Notes: generated from the letters alone by a model not told the origin. A stretch of 64,000 nucleotides of DNA from Membranipora membranacea (GCA_914767715.1 OU612069.1:26965387-27029386); one strand, 5' to 3'; counted from the first letter of the stretch, positions 48,087-59,860 are shown. Made by a program: numbers and translations.

Positions 48087-48856
48087 TTATTGTATGAGAC
48101 ATGAGCGGGATGGTTGAATGAGATGCTGATTTGGTTGGGTATGAGCAAGCCATAAAAATCTGCATGTACTGAATTGATGGGTTGGTGATCTGGCTACTAT
48201 AAGGCTCATGGGTCGGTAAACCTGATTCTCATTTGGCACCTCTTCCTCTAGCCAAAGCCAACAGTGACATGTGCCCATGGTCAAAAAGGTATGTGAAGAA
48301 TGAGCAATTACATGCAGCAATGCGAGTGATGGATCATTAGGGTCATCAGGATAGCGAGGATGGATCTTGCGGATAGCTTTATCTCCTCTCCTTTGGCCTA
48401 AACCAGTATTTGACCTCTGCATCTGAAAGAAAATGGCTGAAGACTGGGAGGAAAGAGGAATGGTCATGTCAAGCAGGATGTATTGGTAATATACATGCCA
48501 ACCTTTGTTGTCTGGAATGCAGGGATGGAACGCCAACATGACAGACAGTGACTGCTGAATTTCATCAGAGGCCTTGAGCATCATTGGTGAATACTCCAGT
48601 GGTAAATTGAAAAAAAAAGCTGCGCTTCTGCCGGCCATCATGTTTAACCCTTACATCTTGTGTATTTTTGGTAGATATTGACCAAATCTTCATGGTCTAA
48701 ATCAGGTATGCAATCATGCACAGGGTAATTATCAGGTTGCATGGCAGGATTCCGACTATTGTGTAATTTCATGCTCTGTGGCAATAAGTGAAACCATGAA
48801 GTACGACAATTATTTGAGCCCATGGATGTGCAGACTTCCCCAATTTTGCCGAACAT
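48087..48856 (-). pseudogene. two adjacent unrecognised minus-strand frames
   Basis: Frames of 70 codons (48644-48856) and 184 codons (48087-48641) follow each other with one stop between. The second is longer than expected by chance in AT-rich DNA and locally GC-richer. Residues such as VMLAFHPCIPDNKGWHVYYQ look protein-like, but I recognise no family. A Helitron-like fragment on the same strand lies 2.5 kb upstream, so this may be mobile-element cargo; that is inference. Confidence 0.3.
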
Positions 48857-49327
48857 TGCGGGAGGTCCTCAAACTTAAGATATTGGGTAAGGGTAAGGGT
48901 ATTACGAATCAACATTCAATTGTGACTGCGCGATCGCTTCATGAATGGGCCTCAATATCAATAATTCTATGGTGGTCTGCTACTGTAAAAGGGAAAAAAT
49001 GAAAGAGCGAAAAACTGAAAAAGTGAAGAAAAAAGCGAACAAAATATTGAGGAGAATATGAGCACAAAACCTGTGAATCTTTTTTGGAGAGAACTACAAT
49101 ATTCATGTAAGGTTTGCTGTATGTCTCTTTGCAAACAGGTTTTGGTCTTTTTTCAAATCGCCAATCCACATATCATAGCATATGAATGATGTAAACCAGC
49201 AGGACAGGATGTGATGTCGTATTCTATTGTCTATTATGATTACCACAATGCAGTGGCTATTTCCCTTTTATGTCAACTACGCTACATGCGAGCCTCTGTT
49301 ATTGCTCCCAATAAATATCCTCAAACA

Positions 49328-49498
49328 TCACCAATAAGCCTTATAATAATTACGACTGGTTGATTCCGATTCATATCTTTGACAAAATTTTACATCAGTC
49401 TTGGACTGGCGAGTCTGTGCTGTTAATATCCAGCTGCCCAAAGTTTTTTTAATTTTCTTGGGCTTCCCTATTGGTTTTTCCTTTTCTGGGTCAGCCAT
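49328..49498 (-). CDS. small unrecognised Lys-rich ORF, 56 codons
   Basis: Starting at the ATG at 49498 the product begins MADPEKEKPIGKPKKIKKTL and ends near the 49.2-kb direct repeat. The charged start is protein-like, but there is no splice or family support. Confidence 0.2.
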   Translation of the reverse strand: MADPEKEKPIGKPKKIKKTLGSWILTAQTRQSKTDVKFCQRYESESTSRNYYKAYW

Positions 49499-49696
49499 GA
49501 CTGATCTCATATCAGATGATGATTTTGTGCAGATGTACGCAAACTGTTAGTGCAGGTAGCGATCAAGAACGACCAAGTCTTTTGTTCCAGCAAAAAAGCA
49601 TGAAAGCTCTTGAAATCTAAAAACTAAAATCAACTCAAACTGTATGCTCCTGATGAATATATCAATTAGCAACACCTCTAAAGATACTGTGTAGAG

Positions 49697-50503
49697 CATG
49701 GGTGGGCAACCTTTTCTTGAAAAAGGCCACATTTTACGCCGGCTCAACTCAAAAGGCCGCAACATATCTTTCAGGGATAAAATTGGAACTGGAGTAGCAA
49801 TTTTTGCACTTACTATTTTGTAAAAACTAAAACAGATTTATGTCTAAAAACTGCAGTATGTTGCAAAAACCATCAACTATATACTGGTTTATCTAATCTT
49901 CTTGAGTTTTGTGATGTCATTTTACCTCATGATTTGAATGTGTACATGTGTGTATCCCCATGTTTCATGTGTATGACAAAGCGCAGGGTGGGTGCGGGAG
50001 GGGTGCTGTAGCGCCCTACCAGGGGTTAAATGTAAATAAAGTTCATACAGGACTGTTTTGATGGAGAAGGAAGTATTTTCGCCAATGATTGTGAAATGAA
50101 GAATTCAATATGGAACATTTCAGCCATAATGCAGAAGCATTTGTCACAAAGGGAGTTTTTGTCCACAGAGACTGTTTTGCAAATAAAAATAATTACTATA
50201 ATGTTAGAGAAACTTGTAATTTTAACATTCAAAGGTCACTGTTTTGTGTTATTTCGAAAGGACAACAACTTGATAAAGTAGTAAGAGTGGCTGGGAAGCT
50301 TAGCAACATGCATAATACAGAATGGCCACTTTTTAGAATTATCTTGAGCTTACAGAGCGCTATGCATACTTGGTTCTCCATATAAAAAAAGGGGAATCAA
50401 AATTAATGTATAAAAAGTTTTACAGGCATAAGGCCACAATTAGGCCGCAAAATAATACCCATTAGGCCGCACTGGCGAAAAGGCCGCAGGTTGCCCACAG
50501 CTG
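49697..50503. mobile_element. 807-bp hAT-type nonautonomous transposon
   Basis: The ends are CATGGGTGGGCAACCT and, reading inward from the right, CAGCTGTGGGCAACCT, followed by AAGGCCGC-rich subterminal motifs on both sides. The element is flanked by a perfect 8-bp direct repeat GTGTAGAG (49689-49696 and 50504-50511), the target-site size of hAT. It has frames of up to 91 codons without recognisable transposase, so it depends on another source for movement. The intact duplication suggests a fairly recent insertion. Confidence 0.85.
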
Positions 50504-51392
50504 GTGTAGAGCATACTGTCAATTTCTGTGTGTACACTAATAATAGACTATAGCAAGATTTTTTTTCACGGGAAATAGAAAAATTGCCATTCTTTTCCAA
50601 CGGCAAACAACGCCAAGTAAATTACAATAATGGGTGCATGATGACATCAATAAACCTTGATGTGCGTATCACTATATTAAATTCTGGGACAATCCATATT
50701 CAGGATGCCTAAGCTTCATCCATAGGAAACCTCATCAAGAACACCATAGTAAATGTTATATATGCCATGCCTTAACGATGACAGTTAATTAGTCTGCTAA
50801 CAGACATCACAGGACGTGATCTCAGATTCTAATGTTCTTTTATAATGACCACAATGCAGTGGCTATTTCCTTTCTATGTAAACCATGCTACCAGTAAGAT
50901 GCCTCTGCTAGATGCTCCCAATAAAATATCGTAAAACATCACCAACACGCAAACTTAATAGTAAACAACATTGTTCCTAAGCTATCAGTACCACCAAACC
51001 AAACAAACCACACTAAACAATCTGCCAGATGTTCAGACTCATTTTCAGGTACACCATCACCATTATCCTCATTGCCTGAAAGCCTATGCAATGACCAAAT
51101 CCCAAATGATATCTTCTCTGTTTAGAGAAATTATGAAATGGGTGAGGATATATTATCTTCACTCTATATGCCCAAAATGACTAAAACTTCGTGACATAAC
51201 GAACAGAACTTCTGACAAACCGAATCAGTGCACTGGAAAAGAGAAAATCATCCACCGATTGTGATAGACGATTCGAAGAAATCAGGAATGCTGTTCGAAA
51301 AGTGATTGACCACTTCACTGACTAATTATGATTATGATTACTAAGATTATGATATTGATATATATGATATAATACACGGGGTCTATTTACAG

Positions 51393-52030
51393 TTAAATAT
51401 GCAGGGGAAAAGTCTGGATTATAATTTGGTCAACTCTTCTGGGCAGATTGGTGATACATGTATTAATGTCTTGTGGGTCATTGAGAACATGGCCACAGAA
51501 CGCGAATCGACCGCGATGAGACAGACGCATGAGTGACATGTTTGGATTGACCTGGCATCTGTTCAGATGGTGTGAGTCAATAAAGCTCAGGGACAGTAGG
51601 ATCTGGTCAATGTTTGTTTTGGTCAGAAAAGTTATCCTCCTTGCACAGTTTTCAGAAGAGATCTTTCACTACAATATTGGCGAACAAGTTGACTGATACC
51701 ATTGAATTTCGCTGAAATTGGAGAAACTGAGGCTCATGAAGGAATTGTTCAATGTCATATCATGTCTTCATCCATCATCGTAAGCACAATTTTGTAAAGG
51801 AAAACCAGATCATCAAAGTTAACAGATTGAGGAGATGGTGGGCGAGGGTCTTGATGTGGCAGTGGATTGGAATAAGCATCCGCATTGCCAGCATTGGTAG
51901 GGTCAGGAAAGAGAATCTGCCTAGCGGCCTGGCGCTGATAGTAATTTCTACTGGCATAGGAAGATTGATGCCGCAGCCCCTGCTTATTATACATAGACAT
52001 GGCACACTGCCTGCGAGGTTCACTGCAATG
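51393..52030 (-). pseudogene. Helitron-like N-terminal fragment (DUF6570-like)
   Basis: The minus-strand frame 51662-51393 shows NPNMSLMRLSHRG, then GRFAFCGHVLNDPQDINTCI and NLPRRVDQIII. The G-x-G-H-V-x-N-x-P-Q-D-x...L-P pattern matches the domain preceding the Rep/helicase part in many Helitron proteins. Upstream frames (52000-51755 and 51752-51661) read NPLPHQDPRPPSPQ and IEQFLHEPQFLQFQR and probably continue the same protein through frameshifts. No Rep or helicase motifs were found, so this is a remnant. Confidence 0.4.
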
Positions 52031-52219
52031 CTGTGAGAATGGGAGCTATGGTTGTTTCAAAAACTAAGGCGTATACAGAGACATGATGAAAAGCTATGAG
52101 TAGAATCTAGCAGGGACTATTAAAGGTTTCAGTACAGGTAGGAGGCCAGTCCAACTTTCCGAAAATTGAAACAGGAGACAAATGGGTTTGTTTAGAAAAA
52201 GTAATTGAAACATTATGCA

Positions 52220-52860
52220 CAGGTATCTGTCTTCTATAAACAGGTGCTGCCTGGTGAAACAAAGTTGTGGCAAGCTTCTGGCTATGACAGCTACTATAGA
52301 AAGAACAATTAACTTCTCAGAATTGAGTCAACAAAGTTACAGAGTATGAGTACAAGAGAAGCGCAGCAACCCTCTGAGAATCTAACCTGTTGCTAACTAT
52401 GCAGTTTGTTATGACTAGTTATTGCAATATAGGTAGATGCCTGTCAAAAAGTGCTGCCTGATAAAACAAGTTGTGGTAAGGGTCTGAATTTGACAGCTGC
52501 TATAAAATAAAAAAGAAGAGCAGCAAAACTCTGCGAATCGAAACAACAAAACAACACAGGTAGATGCATGTCTGTCAAAAACCACTGCGTGGTAAAAAAT
52601 TGTGGCAAGCTTTGAACTTGGACAGCTGCAATAAAAAAAGAAGAGCAGCATGCAGCTGGGAATCAAACCAACAAAGTAACACAGCCTGGTAAAAAAAAAT
52701 TCTTGCAAGCTTCCGACTTTGACAGCTGCAATAGGAAAAAGAAGAGCAGAAAGAAAGAAAAGCGGCATTCCACTGGGTATTGGACCAACAACGCCACACA
52801 GGTATATGCCTGTTAAAAATCCCTCCCTGTGTTGTAGGCTTCTGACTTAAAAAAAATATA
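52220..52860 (+). repeat. diverged ~125-bp tandem repeat, about four to five units
   Basis: Each unit carries a TGCCTGTCAAAAA-like start, CTGCxTGGTAAAA, TTGTGGCAAGCTT, TTGACAGCTGCAATA and AAGAAGAGCAG, with starts near 52225, 52432, 52560, 52683 and 52800. Units differ by roughly 15-25 percent. Frames across them are repeat translations. Confidence 0.75.
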
Positions 52861-53391
52861 TTTACAGTCGCATAGGAAGCTAATTATAAGGTTGCACAAT
52901 ATGATAAGATCGAAATCGGGAATAAGTAGTAATTAGATATGTGGAGATAATAGTATTACTTATATGTTGAGAACCCCCTGAAATTTCCTGCCTGGTTTGT
53001 TGATTTATCAAAAAAAAAAGTTTAGATTTTCGAATTTTACAGTGTTTCTTGGCTCCAATAGTTGAATGAATAACAAAGTGACCTACCCAAGCAGCTGATT
53101 GGCTGTTGTAAGATTCATTTTGAGTGCGGTGCATTTCAAAGTTCAACAAAAGGCATGACTCAACCCATCACCACCCTACAGCTGAGAAGCTCCCTATTTG
53201 AGCTTCTTCCCTGTGGGAGTTTCTTTTCACTATGTTACCCTGTTCAGGATTAGGACTAAGGGTTACCACAACAAGTAGTTGTACATTTCAGCTACAAACA
53301 TTAATAGTCACCAACAGATATTCTTGCCTACTTAATGTTTAGTGATTTCAGTGATTGATCAATTTGAGCTACCTCAGAACATAATGCCATA

Positions 53392-54030
53392 AAGCTGCGT
53401 TTACATGTGCGGCAAATCGACTAATAATAACAACTCCGACACAGATTATGAATCTGCTCTATAATCATTGTCTGTCAACATGTCAATGATACGCTATTTA
53501 CACACTGTTCATGCCTAACCGATTTCAACACAAACTTGCAACTCAACTTGTCTTTGATTGGCTAGTAAGACAACTAGTTGGTTTATTCAGTAGTAGTATT
53601 AGCTAGTAACTAGTTAGTAATTCATAGCTGGAGAGTGGAGACTGGAGACTCCTTCACTAGTCTCCCTAGTTGAAAGGCTACTAAAAGATTTAACTAACTA
53701 ACTAACTGAAAGGCTACTGTTGTGCCCCTGCAGACTGAGACTGACAGAGAGTCATGTATAGTAAGATTATTAGTAGTAGTATAGTATGATTCATCATCTG
53801 ATGAAGATGTTATAATAGCAGCAGCAGCAATAACTGTTATAACAGCTGTACAAGTTGCTGCTAAGGACAAGGAAAGGGTGAGAGAAATATAATGATCATC
53901 ATTACTTATACTCATTTATTGGCTGAGCCATTCATAATCGTTAAGATCTGTCGTTCACTGTCAATCAAATCGGTAACCCGTGTCGGAGTTGTTATTATTA
54001 GCCGATTTGTCTCACATGTAAACGCAGCTT
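53392..54030. mobile_element. 639-bp TA-flanked MITE with long terminal inverted repeats
   Basis: The left end AAGCTGCGTTTACATGTG is matched inverted by CACATGTAAACGCAGCTT at the right. Further in, CAACTCCGACAC pairs with GTGTCGGAGTTG, giving about 55-bp inverted repeats. A TA dinucleotide borders both ends (53390-53391 and 54031-54032), as for Tc1/mariner-type insertion. The interior has trinucleotide runs and a duplicated GAAAGGCTACT block (near 53670 and 53706), with no transposase. Confidence 0.8.
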
Positions 54031-54039
54031 TAGAGTTGA

Positions 54040-54771
54040 AAAATAAAAAAAAAGCTGTTCTATCAGTTGATCTCAAGCGGTGTTTTTGGACCCATTTTTT
54101 GGATCAAAGTTTCTTTACTGCATCTTTTAGGCAAAGTCTGTGAACAGGTTATCGTTGACAAGATCAAGTTTTGTGTGAAACATCTCATCGGTAGCAATCA
54201 GTATGCTTTTTGTTGAGACATTAGACGCTATTCTACAGCTTATTGATGCTATAAAATCAGACTTAGATTTGGCTCACAATACTCAAGTACAATTATAGGG
54301 GGGTCTTGATTTTTCTAGAGCACGTGATAGGCTTTAGCCAATTATCGTTCTAAGTAAAATGTAAATTATGATGCGTATGAAAATCTACTGGATCTATTAG
54401 CTGATTTCCTAGTACATAGGAAACAATGTGTAAAATTAAATAGCACCTTTTCTAATTACATTGATATCTCTGTAGGGGCACCACAGGGCACCAAGCTTGG
54501 GCACCTGCTATGGCTTTTTAATGTTAACAACTTGAATATTGAGGATTTTAGATTAGTGCAGTATGCAGATGACTCTTTTGCCGCAGCTTTGTTATGGTAC
54601 AATGGTGGCAGATGATAATAGTATGATACTGAATGCTTACAATACTGGTATAATCAACGTTTTGCTGAATTGCCATAATGAGTATAACGATCCTGTGAAT
54701 TTGAGTCAGTGATTCACCATCTCAGATTGCCAAGTATTTAGGTATGGCATTGATAATCATTTATCTTTTAA
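54040..54771 (+). pseudogene. LINE reverse transcriptase fragment
   Basis: Plus-strand frames give YENLLDLLADFLVHRKQCVK, ISVGAPQGTKLGHLLWLF and LVQYADDSFAAALL, i.e. RT blocks 4-5 with an intact Y-A-D-D box at about 54565, then KYLGMA and IDNHLSFK just before the foldback insertion. Stops and frame shifts upstream and between blocks mark it as dead. Confidence 0.72.
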
Positions 54772-55445
54772 AGGGATAATACACTTCTGATCTCTGTTTG
54801 GCAGCCAATGGAGCACAGAAAAATGTATGTACATACAAAAACTCGTTATTTGAAATTCAAAACCCCTTGTTCTGCTCAAATGTGCATTCTAAATTGTAGT
54901 TGTGCATCTCCAACAAGAAATAAGACAACTAACAGAATTGCTTGTGATCTGAAAAAAGCTGATTTTGTGAGCAGTTGTGTGCTCCTACCTCTTGGTTAGT
55001 GTTTCAATTGTCCAGATACTCAAAGTGCGCATGTGCAATAAGGATGACCTTTTGACTTTAGCTTGTTATTTTCTAACAGCCCAGCTTAACACTTTTATTA
55101 CCATATCCGGTTATGGTAATAAAAGTGTTAAGCTGGGCTGTTAGAAAATAACAAGCTAAAGTCAAAAGGTCATCCTTATTGCACATGCGCACTTTGAGTA
55201 TCTGGACAATTGAAACACTAACCAAGAGGTAGGAGCACACAACTGCTCACAAAATCAGCTTTTTTCAGATCACAAGCAATTCTGTTAGTTGTCTTATTTC
55301 TTGTTGGAGATGCACAACTACAATTTAGAATGCACATTTGAGCAGAACAAGGGGTTTTGAATTACAAATAAGGAGTTTTTGTATGTACATACATTTTTCT
55401 GTGCTCCATTGGCTGCCAAACAGAGATCAGAAGTGTATTATCCCT
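54772..55445. mobile_element. 674-bp near-perfect palindrome (foldback element) in a LINE
   Basis: Two 334-bp arms (54772-55105 and 55112-55445) surround a 6-bp centre, TCCGGT. Only a few arm mismatches are visible (e.g. ACTCGTTATTTGAAATT against ACTCCTTATTTGTAATT). The ends read AGGGATAATACAC inward from both sides, and TTAA flanks both (54768-54771 and 55446-55449), suggesting a TTAA or TA target duplication. It sits inside LINE RT sequence. Confidence 0.85.
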
Positions 55446-55890
55446 TTAATAAACATGTAGAATCTCTTGCCTCATCCTGGAATAGTGAGATATTTCTTTT
55501 ACTTCATGAGCAAACAAAGTTGTTAGATATTATAATTGATAATAAGTTGAATTTTAGTAGCCATATTGAATATTTAATTTCTAAGTGTAATAGCCGATTA
55601 TTGTTAATGAGACAACTGAAATCTTTTGGACTCAACAGTGACAGCCTCAACACTTTTTATATATTTAACATAAGATCCATTTTATTGTATGGGGCCCTGC
55701 TTGGCATAACCTTTTATCCTTGACATCAAAAGAAAAACTAGAGAAAATTCAACCCCCCCCCCCTCCGATGTGAGTTACATTGATAGGTTAGCTTTCCATT
55801 CTATTTCGCCACTCAATGATTTCATATTTTCCAGCACTTATTGTAGTAGCCACTCTTGGTTTGATAGAGAAGTGAAATTAAACTAATACC
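55446..55890 (+). pseudogene. LINE RT thumb fragment and 3' tail
   Basis: The frame reads LLDIIIDNKLNFSSHIEYLI, SKCNSRLLLMRQLKSFGLNS and IFNIRSILLYGALL, then after a frame shift VSYIDRLAFHSISPLNDF, the usual end of CR1/Jockey-type RT proteins. The segment ends in an AATACCAATACCAAT microsatellite typical of such 3' tails. The IDNxLxF block occurs here and also left of the foldback, so the two flanks are not one continuous LINE. Confidence 0.68.
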
Positions 55891-56869
55891 AATACCAATT
55901 AGTATATCACTTGATCAGTGTGGTCAGCAGATCTATGGTTGTGTCATTGGAGATCGTATAACCATGCCCACTTCGATTTTGCAGTAAATCTAAAAAGTCA
56001 ACTGTCCTTCACGCTTGAATTTTAATTTAATTTTATATACATAATTATGCTGATACTGATCTGTCATGCCGTTTTAGTTCCCAGCAGACCAACCATTAAC
56101 CTCTCTGGACAGCGTTAGTGGAGGAGGGACTGAATGGAAAGAAAAAGTTAAAGCAGGGGAATCGATTGCAACCTCAGATGGGAAACACTATAAAAGCGCA
56201 AAACATCATAAATATTAGTGAACAAGGAGACTGATTTTTGAGTGCAAGCGGTATAAAGACATTAATATTCTAGTCAGGCAACAGCAGGATGTTTATACCG
56301 ACAACTGTCCGATATAATGTTTTATGTACCATTGGCAGATTTTACACAGAAGTACAAAGCTGTCCAGCATGCTGGGAATTTTTTGCTCCTTCAATTGATA
56401 AAACAATTGTGCTTTTAAATCCTTCAATCAATATGCCTTCTTTTCTTCTTTATCTGAAATTTGTGTACAGCCATTATTAGGATCAAACTTTTGAATTTTA
56501 CATGTATTTGATGCTTCGAGGTTTCAATCACCCAAAGAGTTTTCTGGACTGGCTATATGTAATATATTTAATTATTTTTATGCATTATTTAGATCAGCCA
56601 TTGTTATCAATAAAGTATCAGTAACTGCTGCAACTTCAGTCATGGGCTACTTCATACAACACTTTTACTTGTATTGATAATTTTGCTTGCCACAGATTTG
56701 ACAATGGGTTGTTGACTTGGCAGATACTTAAAATAATAATCTCATCTTTGACACTTGAATAATAGAACAGCAAAAACATAACTCCAATTTAGACCCATGT
56801 TTCAACACTACATATATGCAATGTAGTTTTCGATGTGTCAGCTGAAAGTATTGAATAAATTAAAATAGG
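55891..56869. other. no gene recognised
   Basis: Anonymous AT-rich spacer between LINE fragments. The frame at 56289-56480 has no homology I can name. Confidence 0.4.
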
Positions 56870-57090
56870 TTGAAGAATTTTTACTTGGCAACATTAACGA
56901 TCAATTTTAACTTATGCATTGCAGTTTGGTTTTCACTTTTGCTAGATGGTGATAAATCTTCTTTAGAAAGAATTAAAAGGGCTGCTACAAGAACTATTTT
57001 TCCAGCCCATAGCTATGAGGAAAGGCTGATACTTTTTTGTTTTCAACCTTATCTGAATTGATTTTCTATCTGAGCAAGAGAAATTTTAAT
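56870..57090 (+). pseudogene. LINE RT C-terminal fragment
   Basis: The frame contains DKSSLERIKRAATRTIFPAH and SYEERL, the short helix and Y-E-E-R-L signature near the end of CR1/Jockey-type RT proteins. Confidence 0.6.
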
Positions 57091-57224
57091 ATAATAGCAA
57101 ATGATCCAGAGTACCCACTTTTTAGTTGAGTAATATGAAATCAACTCATCAAAGAAAAAAGAACTAGTTTCTGTAATAAACGAGATCACCCTGATCTCAT
57201 ACAACTTACTATCGATGACGTAGA

Positions 57225-57710
57225 CATAGAGAAATTTACGAGTACAAATACCTCGGAACAACACTGGAAAGAAAACTCTCATTTAATACCATACATTGAA
57301 GCTAGTGGAGAAGTCTAACAAAAGATTATTCATCGTGAAACAATTAGCCTACCTCAATTTCATCGCCACCACAATTCAACTAGCTTACACCACATTTATA
57401 GAAAGTGTCCTTATCTTACCATCTATCCATAATCTACGGACACTTAAATCAAGATGACATGAAACAGTACAACCACACCATCACTGTAGCATTTTGTTTA
57501 AGCCAACACCAAATCTCCTGTACAAACATCAGCGAAGTATACAACAAAGCTTTCAAAACCAAATGTTTGCGTATGAAATGCTGTGGACTGGACACTATCA
57601 TAGACTTTGAAAAATTGCCATCTGTTAGATACTGTGTGCCATAATACAGAGTAAATGCCAGAAAATTCTGTTTCAGATCAAGACTGTTAAACTCTATCTT
57701 TTCATAACTC
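57225..57710 (+). pseudogene. second LINE RT thumb and C-terminal fragment
   Basis: EYKYLGTTLERKLSFNT near 57240, then in another frame NKRLFIVKQLAYLNF and AYTTFIESVLI, then near 57620 SVRYCVP and RVNARKFCFRSRLLNSIF. These match thumb and terminal motifs (K-Y-L-G-x-x-L, x-R-L-x-x-x-K-x-L, Y-x-x-x-I-E-S-V-L, R-Y-x-V-P, R-x-x-F-x-x-R). It differs from the 56.9-kb fragment, so at least two LINE families left remains here. Confidence 0.58.
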
Positions 57711-58153
57711 ATTTTATACTTATTCTCAGTCATTTTTTATTGAGAATTCTTATGCCTATATGGTATAACGGAGCACTCAGGAAAGCAACCAATTTTATCG
57801 TGAAAATTGATACAAATTACATACATACATATACACAGCAGAAGTGCATCCTCTCGTCATAATGCTATTATTTCTGAACTTAGATCTGCAAGACTCAAAA
57901 AGGTACAAAATATTTTTCTCCAACCATGATGCCTTATTTTGACATACAACCTTTGCAATTTAATGTTTATAAACTTTATCTATGTTTCACTTCTTCCGAG
58001 TCCATTTTTCAAGTAATGTAACCATTCAATTTTATTATTCTCCTTTTGCCGAATGTATAAATAAACTTCACTGAATCTGACACTGAAACAAGGATGAAGT
58101 ATATGGATTTTTGAAACGAGTTTGCAATTCATTAGCGGAGTAGAATTTTCCTA

Positions 58154-58924
58154 TAACATTTAAAGATCTCCTAGCAGGGTTCCATACAAGACAAATCAAC
58201 AACACCACGTTGTGCGCGAGGGTCTTTTACATACCTGTTCAAGTTTTCATTGCATTTGAACAAATAGAGGCCCCTTGGCAGCTTCTCAAATACACCCATG
58301 TCTATGAGCCGCCTCAAAAACATGAATCAGGTGATGAAGGCTTTTGATGATGCGTGTTGTTTCCTCATGATTATATATACCATTAATACTGAGTTCCTAT
58401 ATTGGCTAATAACTAAACATAAGTCATGTGACCTTTGGGATATATAACTAAACATAAGTCATGTGACCTTTGGGATATAATGCCTGGTTGAAATCAGATA
58501 TAATTTGATTATTTCATTATCCAGAATGTGTTGGTGAGTTTGAAATGAGAATACAGACATAAATGTTGAGGATTAAATCGACTGATACATTAAAAACACC
58601 ATAGTTTAGTGCAAAATTCAGTTTTTAATGTGAGTTGATAAGCCATAATGTCACATGACTTATGCTCAGTTATAAGCCAATAGGAACTCAGTATTAATGG
58701 TATATATAATCATGAGGAAACAACACGCATCATCAAAAACCCTCATCAACTGAGGCATGTTTTTGAGCCGGCTCATAGACATGGATGTATTTGAGAAGCT
58801 GCCAAGAGGCCCCTATTTGTTCAAATGCAATGAAAATTTGAACAGGTATGTAAAAGACTCTCGCGCACGACGTGGTGTTGTTGATTTGTCTTGTATGGAA
58901 TCCTGCTAGGAGATCTTCAACATA
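58154..58924. mobile_element. ~770-bp foldback element inserted in duplication copy A
   Basis: Inverted arms of about 270-280 bp start AAGATCTCCTAGCAGG and end CCTGCTAGGAGATCTT, with long matches such as GAGGAAACAACACGCATCAT against ATGATGCGTGTTGTTTCCTC. The spacer (about 58440-58655) holds a perfect 35-bp tandem duplication (ACATAAGTCATGTGACC at 58413 and 58448). Homologous flanks in copy B run straight through the site (near 61915), so the insertion followed the duplication. A target duplication around AACAT is possible but imperfect. Confidence 0.8.
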
Positions 58925-59860
58925 AAACTGACTCAACCGCAACAATTTTTAAAGGTCAGATCACAAGTTGTTGAGAGAAGAACACAACTCTCATTATGTC
59001 ATATTGCTGTTATAAACATAAGCATCTTGAGGCGTTGACTGTTCCTGTGCATGGTATACCAGTATTCTTCGTTAAAACTGTGAGGTCGACTGTATTCAGA
59101 CTTTATTGCCCTATTTTCTGTTTGGAAGATGTTTAAAACCCTGAAGGCACCTGTTGGTTCAGAGCTCATCACAACTCAATCTCATCATTATGGACTGTAT
59201 CAAAACATATCTAAAGTGTAACAAAATGTCTGATGAACATACCCTCAACAATATATCAATGTACTTGAACCACCCTCAATTTCTTTCGTACTTTGCTCAC
59301 TTAAGAAGATCAATCATTCATATTTTTTCGAAACCAATATAGTATTTGGAAGACGCAGGGTTCAACTTACTGAATTCGAGTTGCCTTGGGGAAAATAGCC
59401 GTGTGTAGGTTTTTGATATTAAATCTTCTTCATAATGTCTTCCTTACTACTCCCTACTCCTATTGGGTTCCTGGTTGAGTGTCACTGATGTGATGCTGTC
59501 ACTGCCGTTGTCTCCCAGGAGTGCAGGTGCAGTTTTCAAGCTTATCTGAAAATAAAAGGGAACTTGTAAATTTTTCATTTGATATTTGTCGATGACTGCT
59601 GACGGCCAGATTGACCTGATCTATAGCATTCAAGTGACAGGAATCCTTTATAATTAAAGATGAAAATATCCGTTTGTCTAGGCAATCAAACTGGGCACTG
59701 AGCAAATTATTATATCTAGGGTCTGTGGAGCTGAAGCTTTGTGTGCAAAGCTACCCCATACAATTACTTTACTTACATAATAAAATATAGGAATTGTGTG
59801 GGGTAACTCTATCAAGTTGCTTCAAGTTGTCATTATAAGGCTACACATCTGTCATATAGC

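Larger units (their letters stand above)
49199..50960 (+). repeat. ~150-bp direct repeats flanking a 1.6-kb interval
   Basis: CCACAATGCAGTGGCTATTT occurs at 49243 and 50849, within about 150-bp copies (49199-49348, 50810-50959) that also share CCTCTG, GCTCCCAATAAA and AACATCACCAA. Subtracting the hAT-type insertion leaves about 790 bp between the copies. They could be LTR-like ends of a small element or a local tandem duplication. Confidence 0.6.

Noticed and set aside
48885-48905. Telomere-like GGGTAAGGGTAAGGGTA
   Set aside because: The unit is GGGTAA, not the animal TTAGGG repeat, and only about three copies are present.
51200-51325. Plus-strand frame with LTNRISALEKRKSSTDCDRR, coiled-coil-like
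   Set aside because: Only about 40 codons between stops, no splice or homology support; possibly a LINE ORF1 scrap.
53694-53915. Ser/Ala-rich minus frame in the MITE
   Set aside because: It arises from trinucleotide runs inside the 639-bp MITE.
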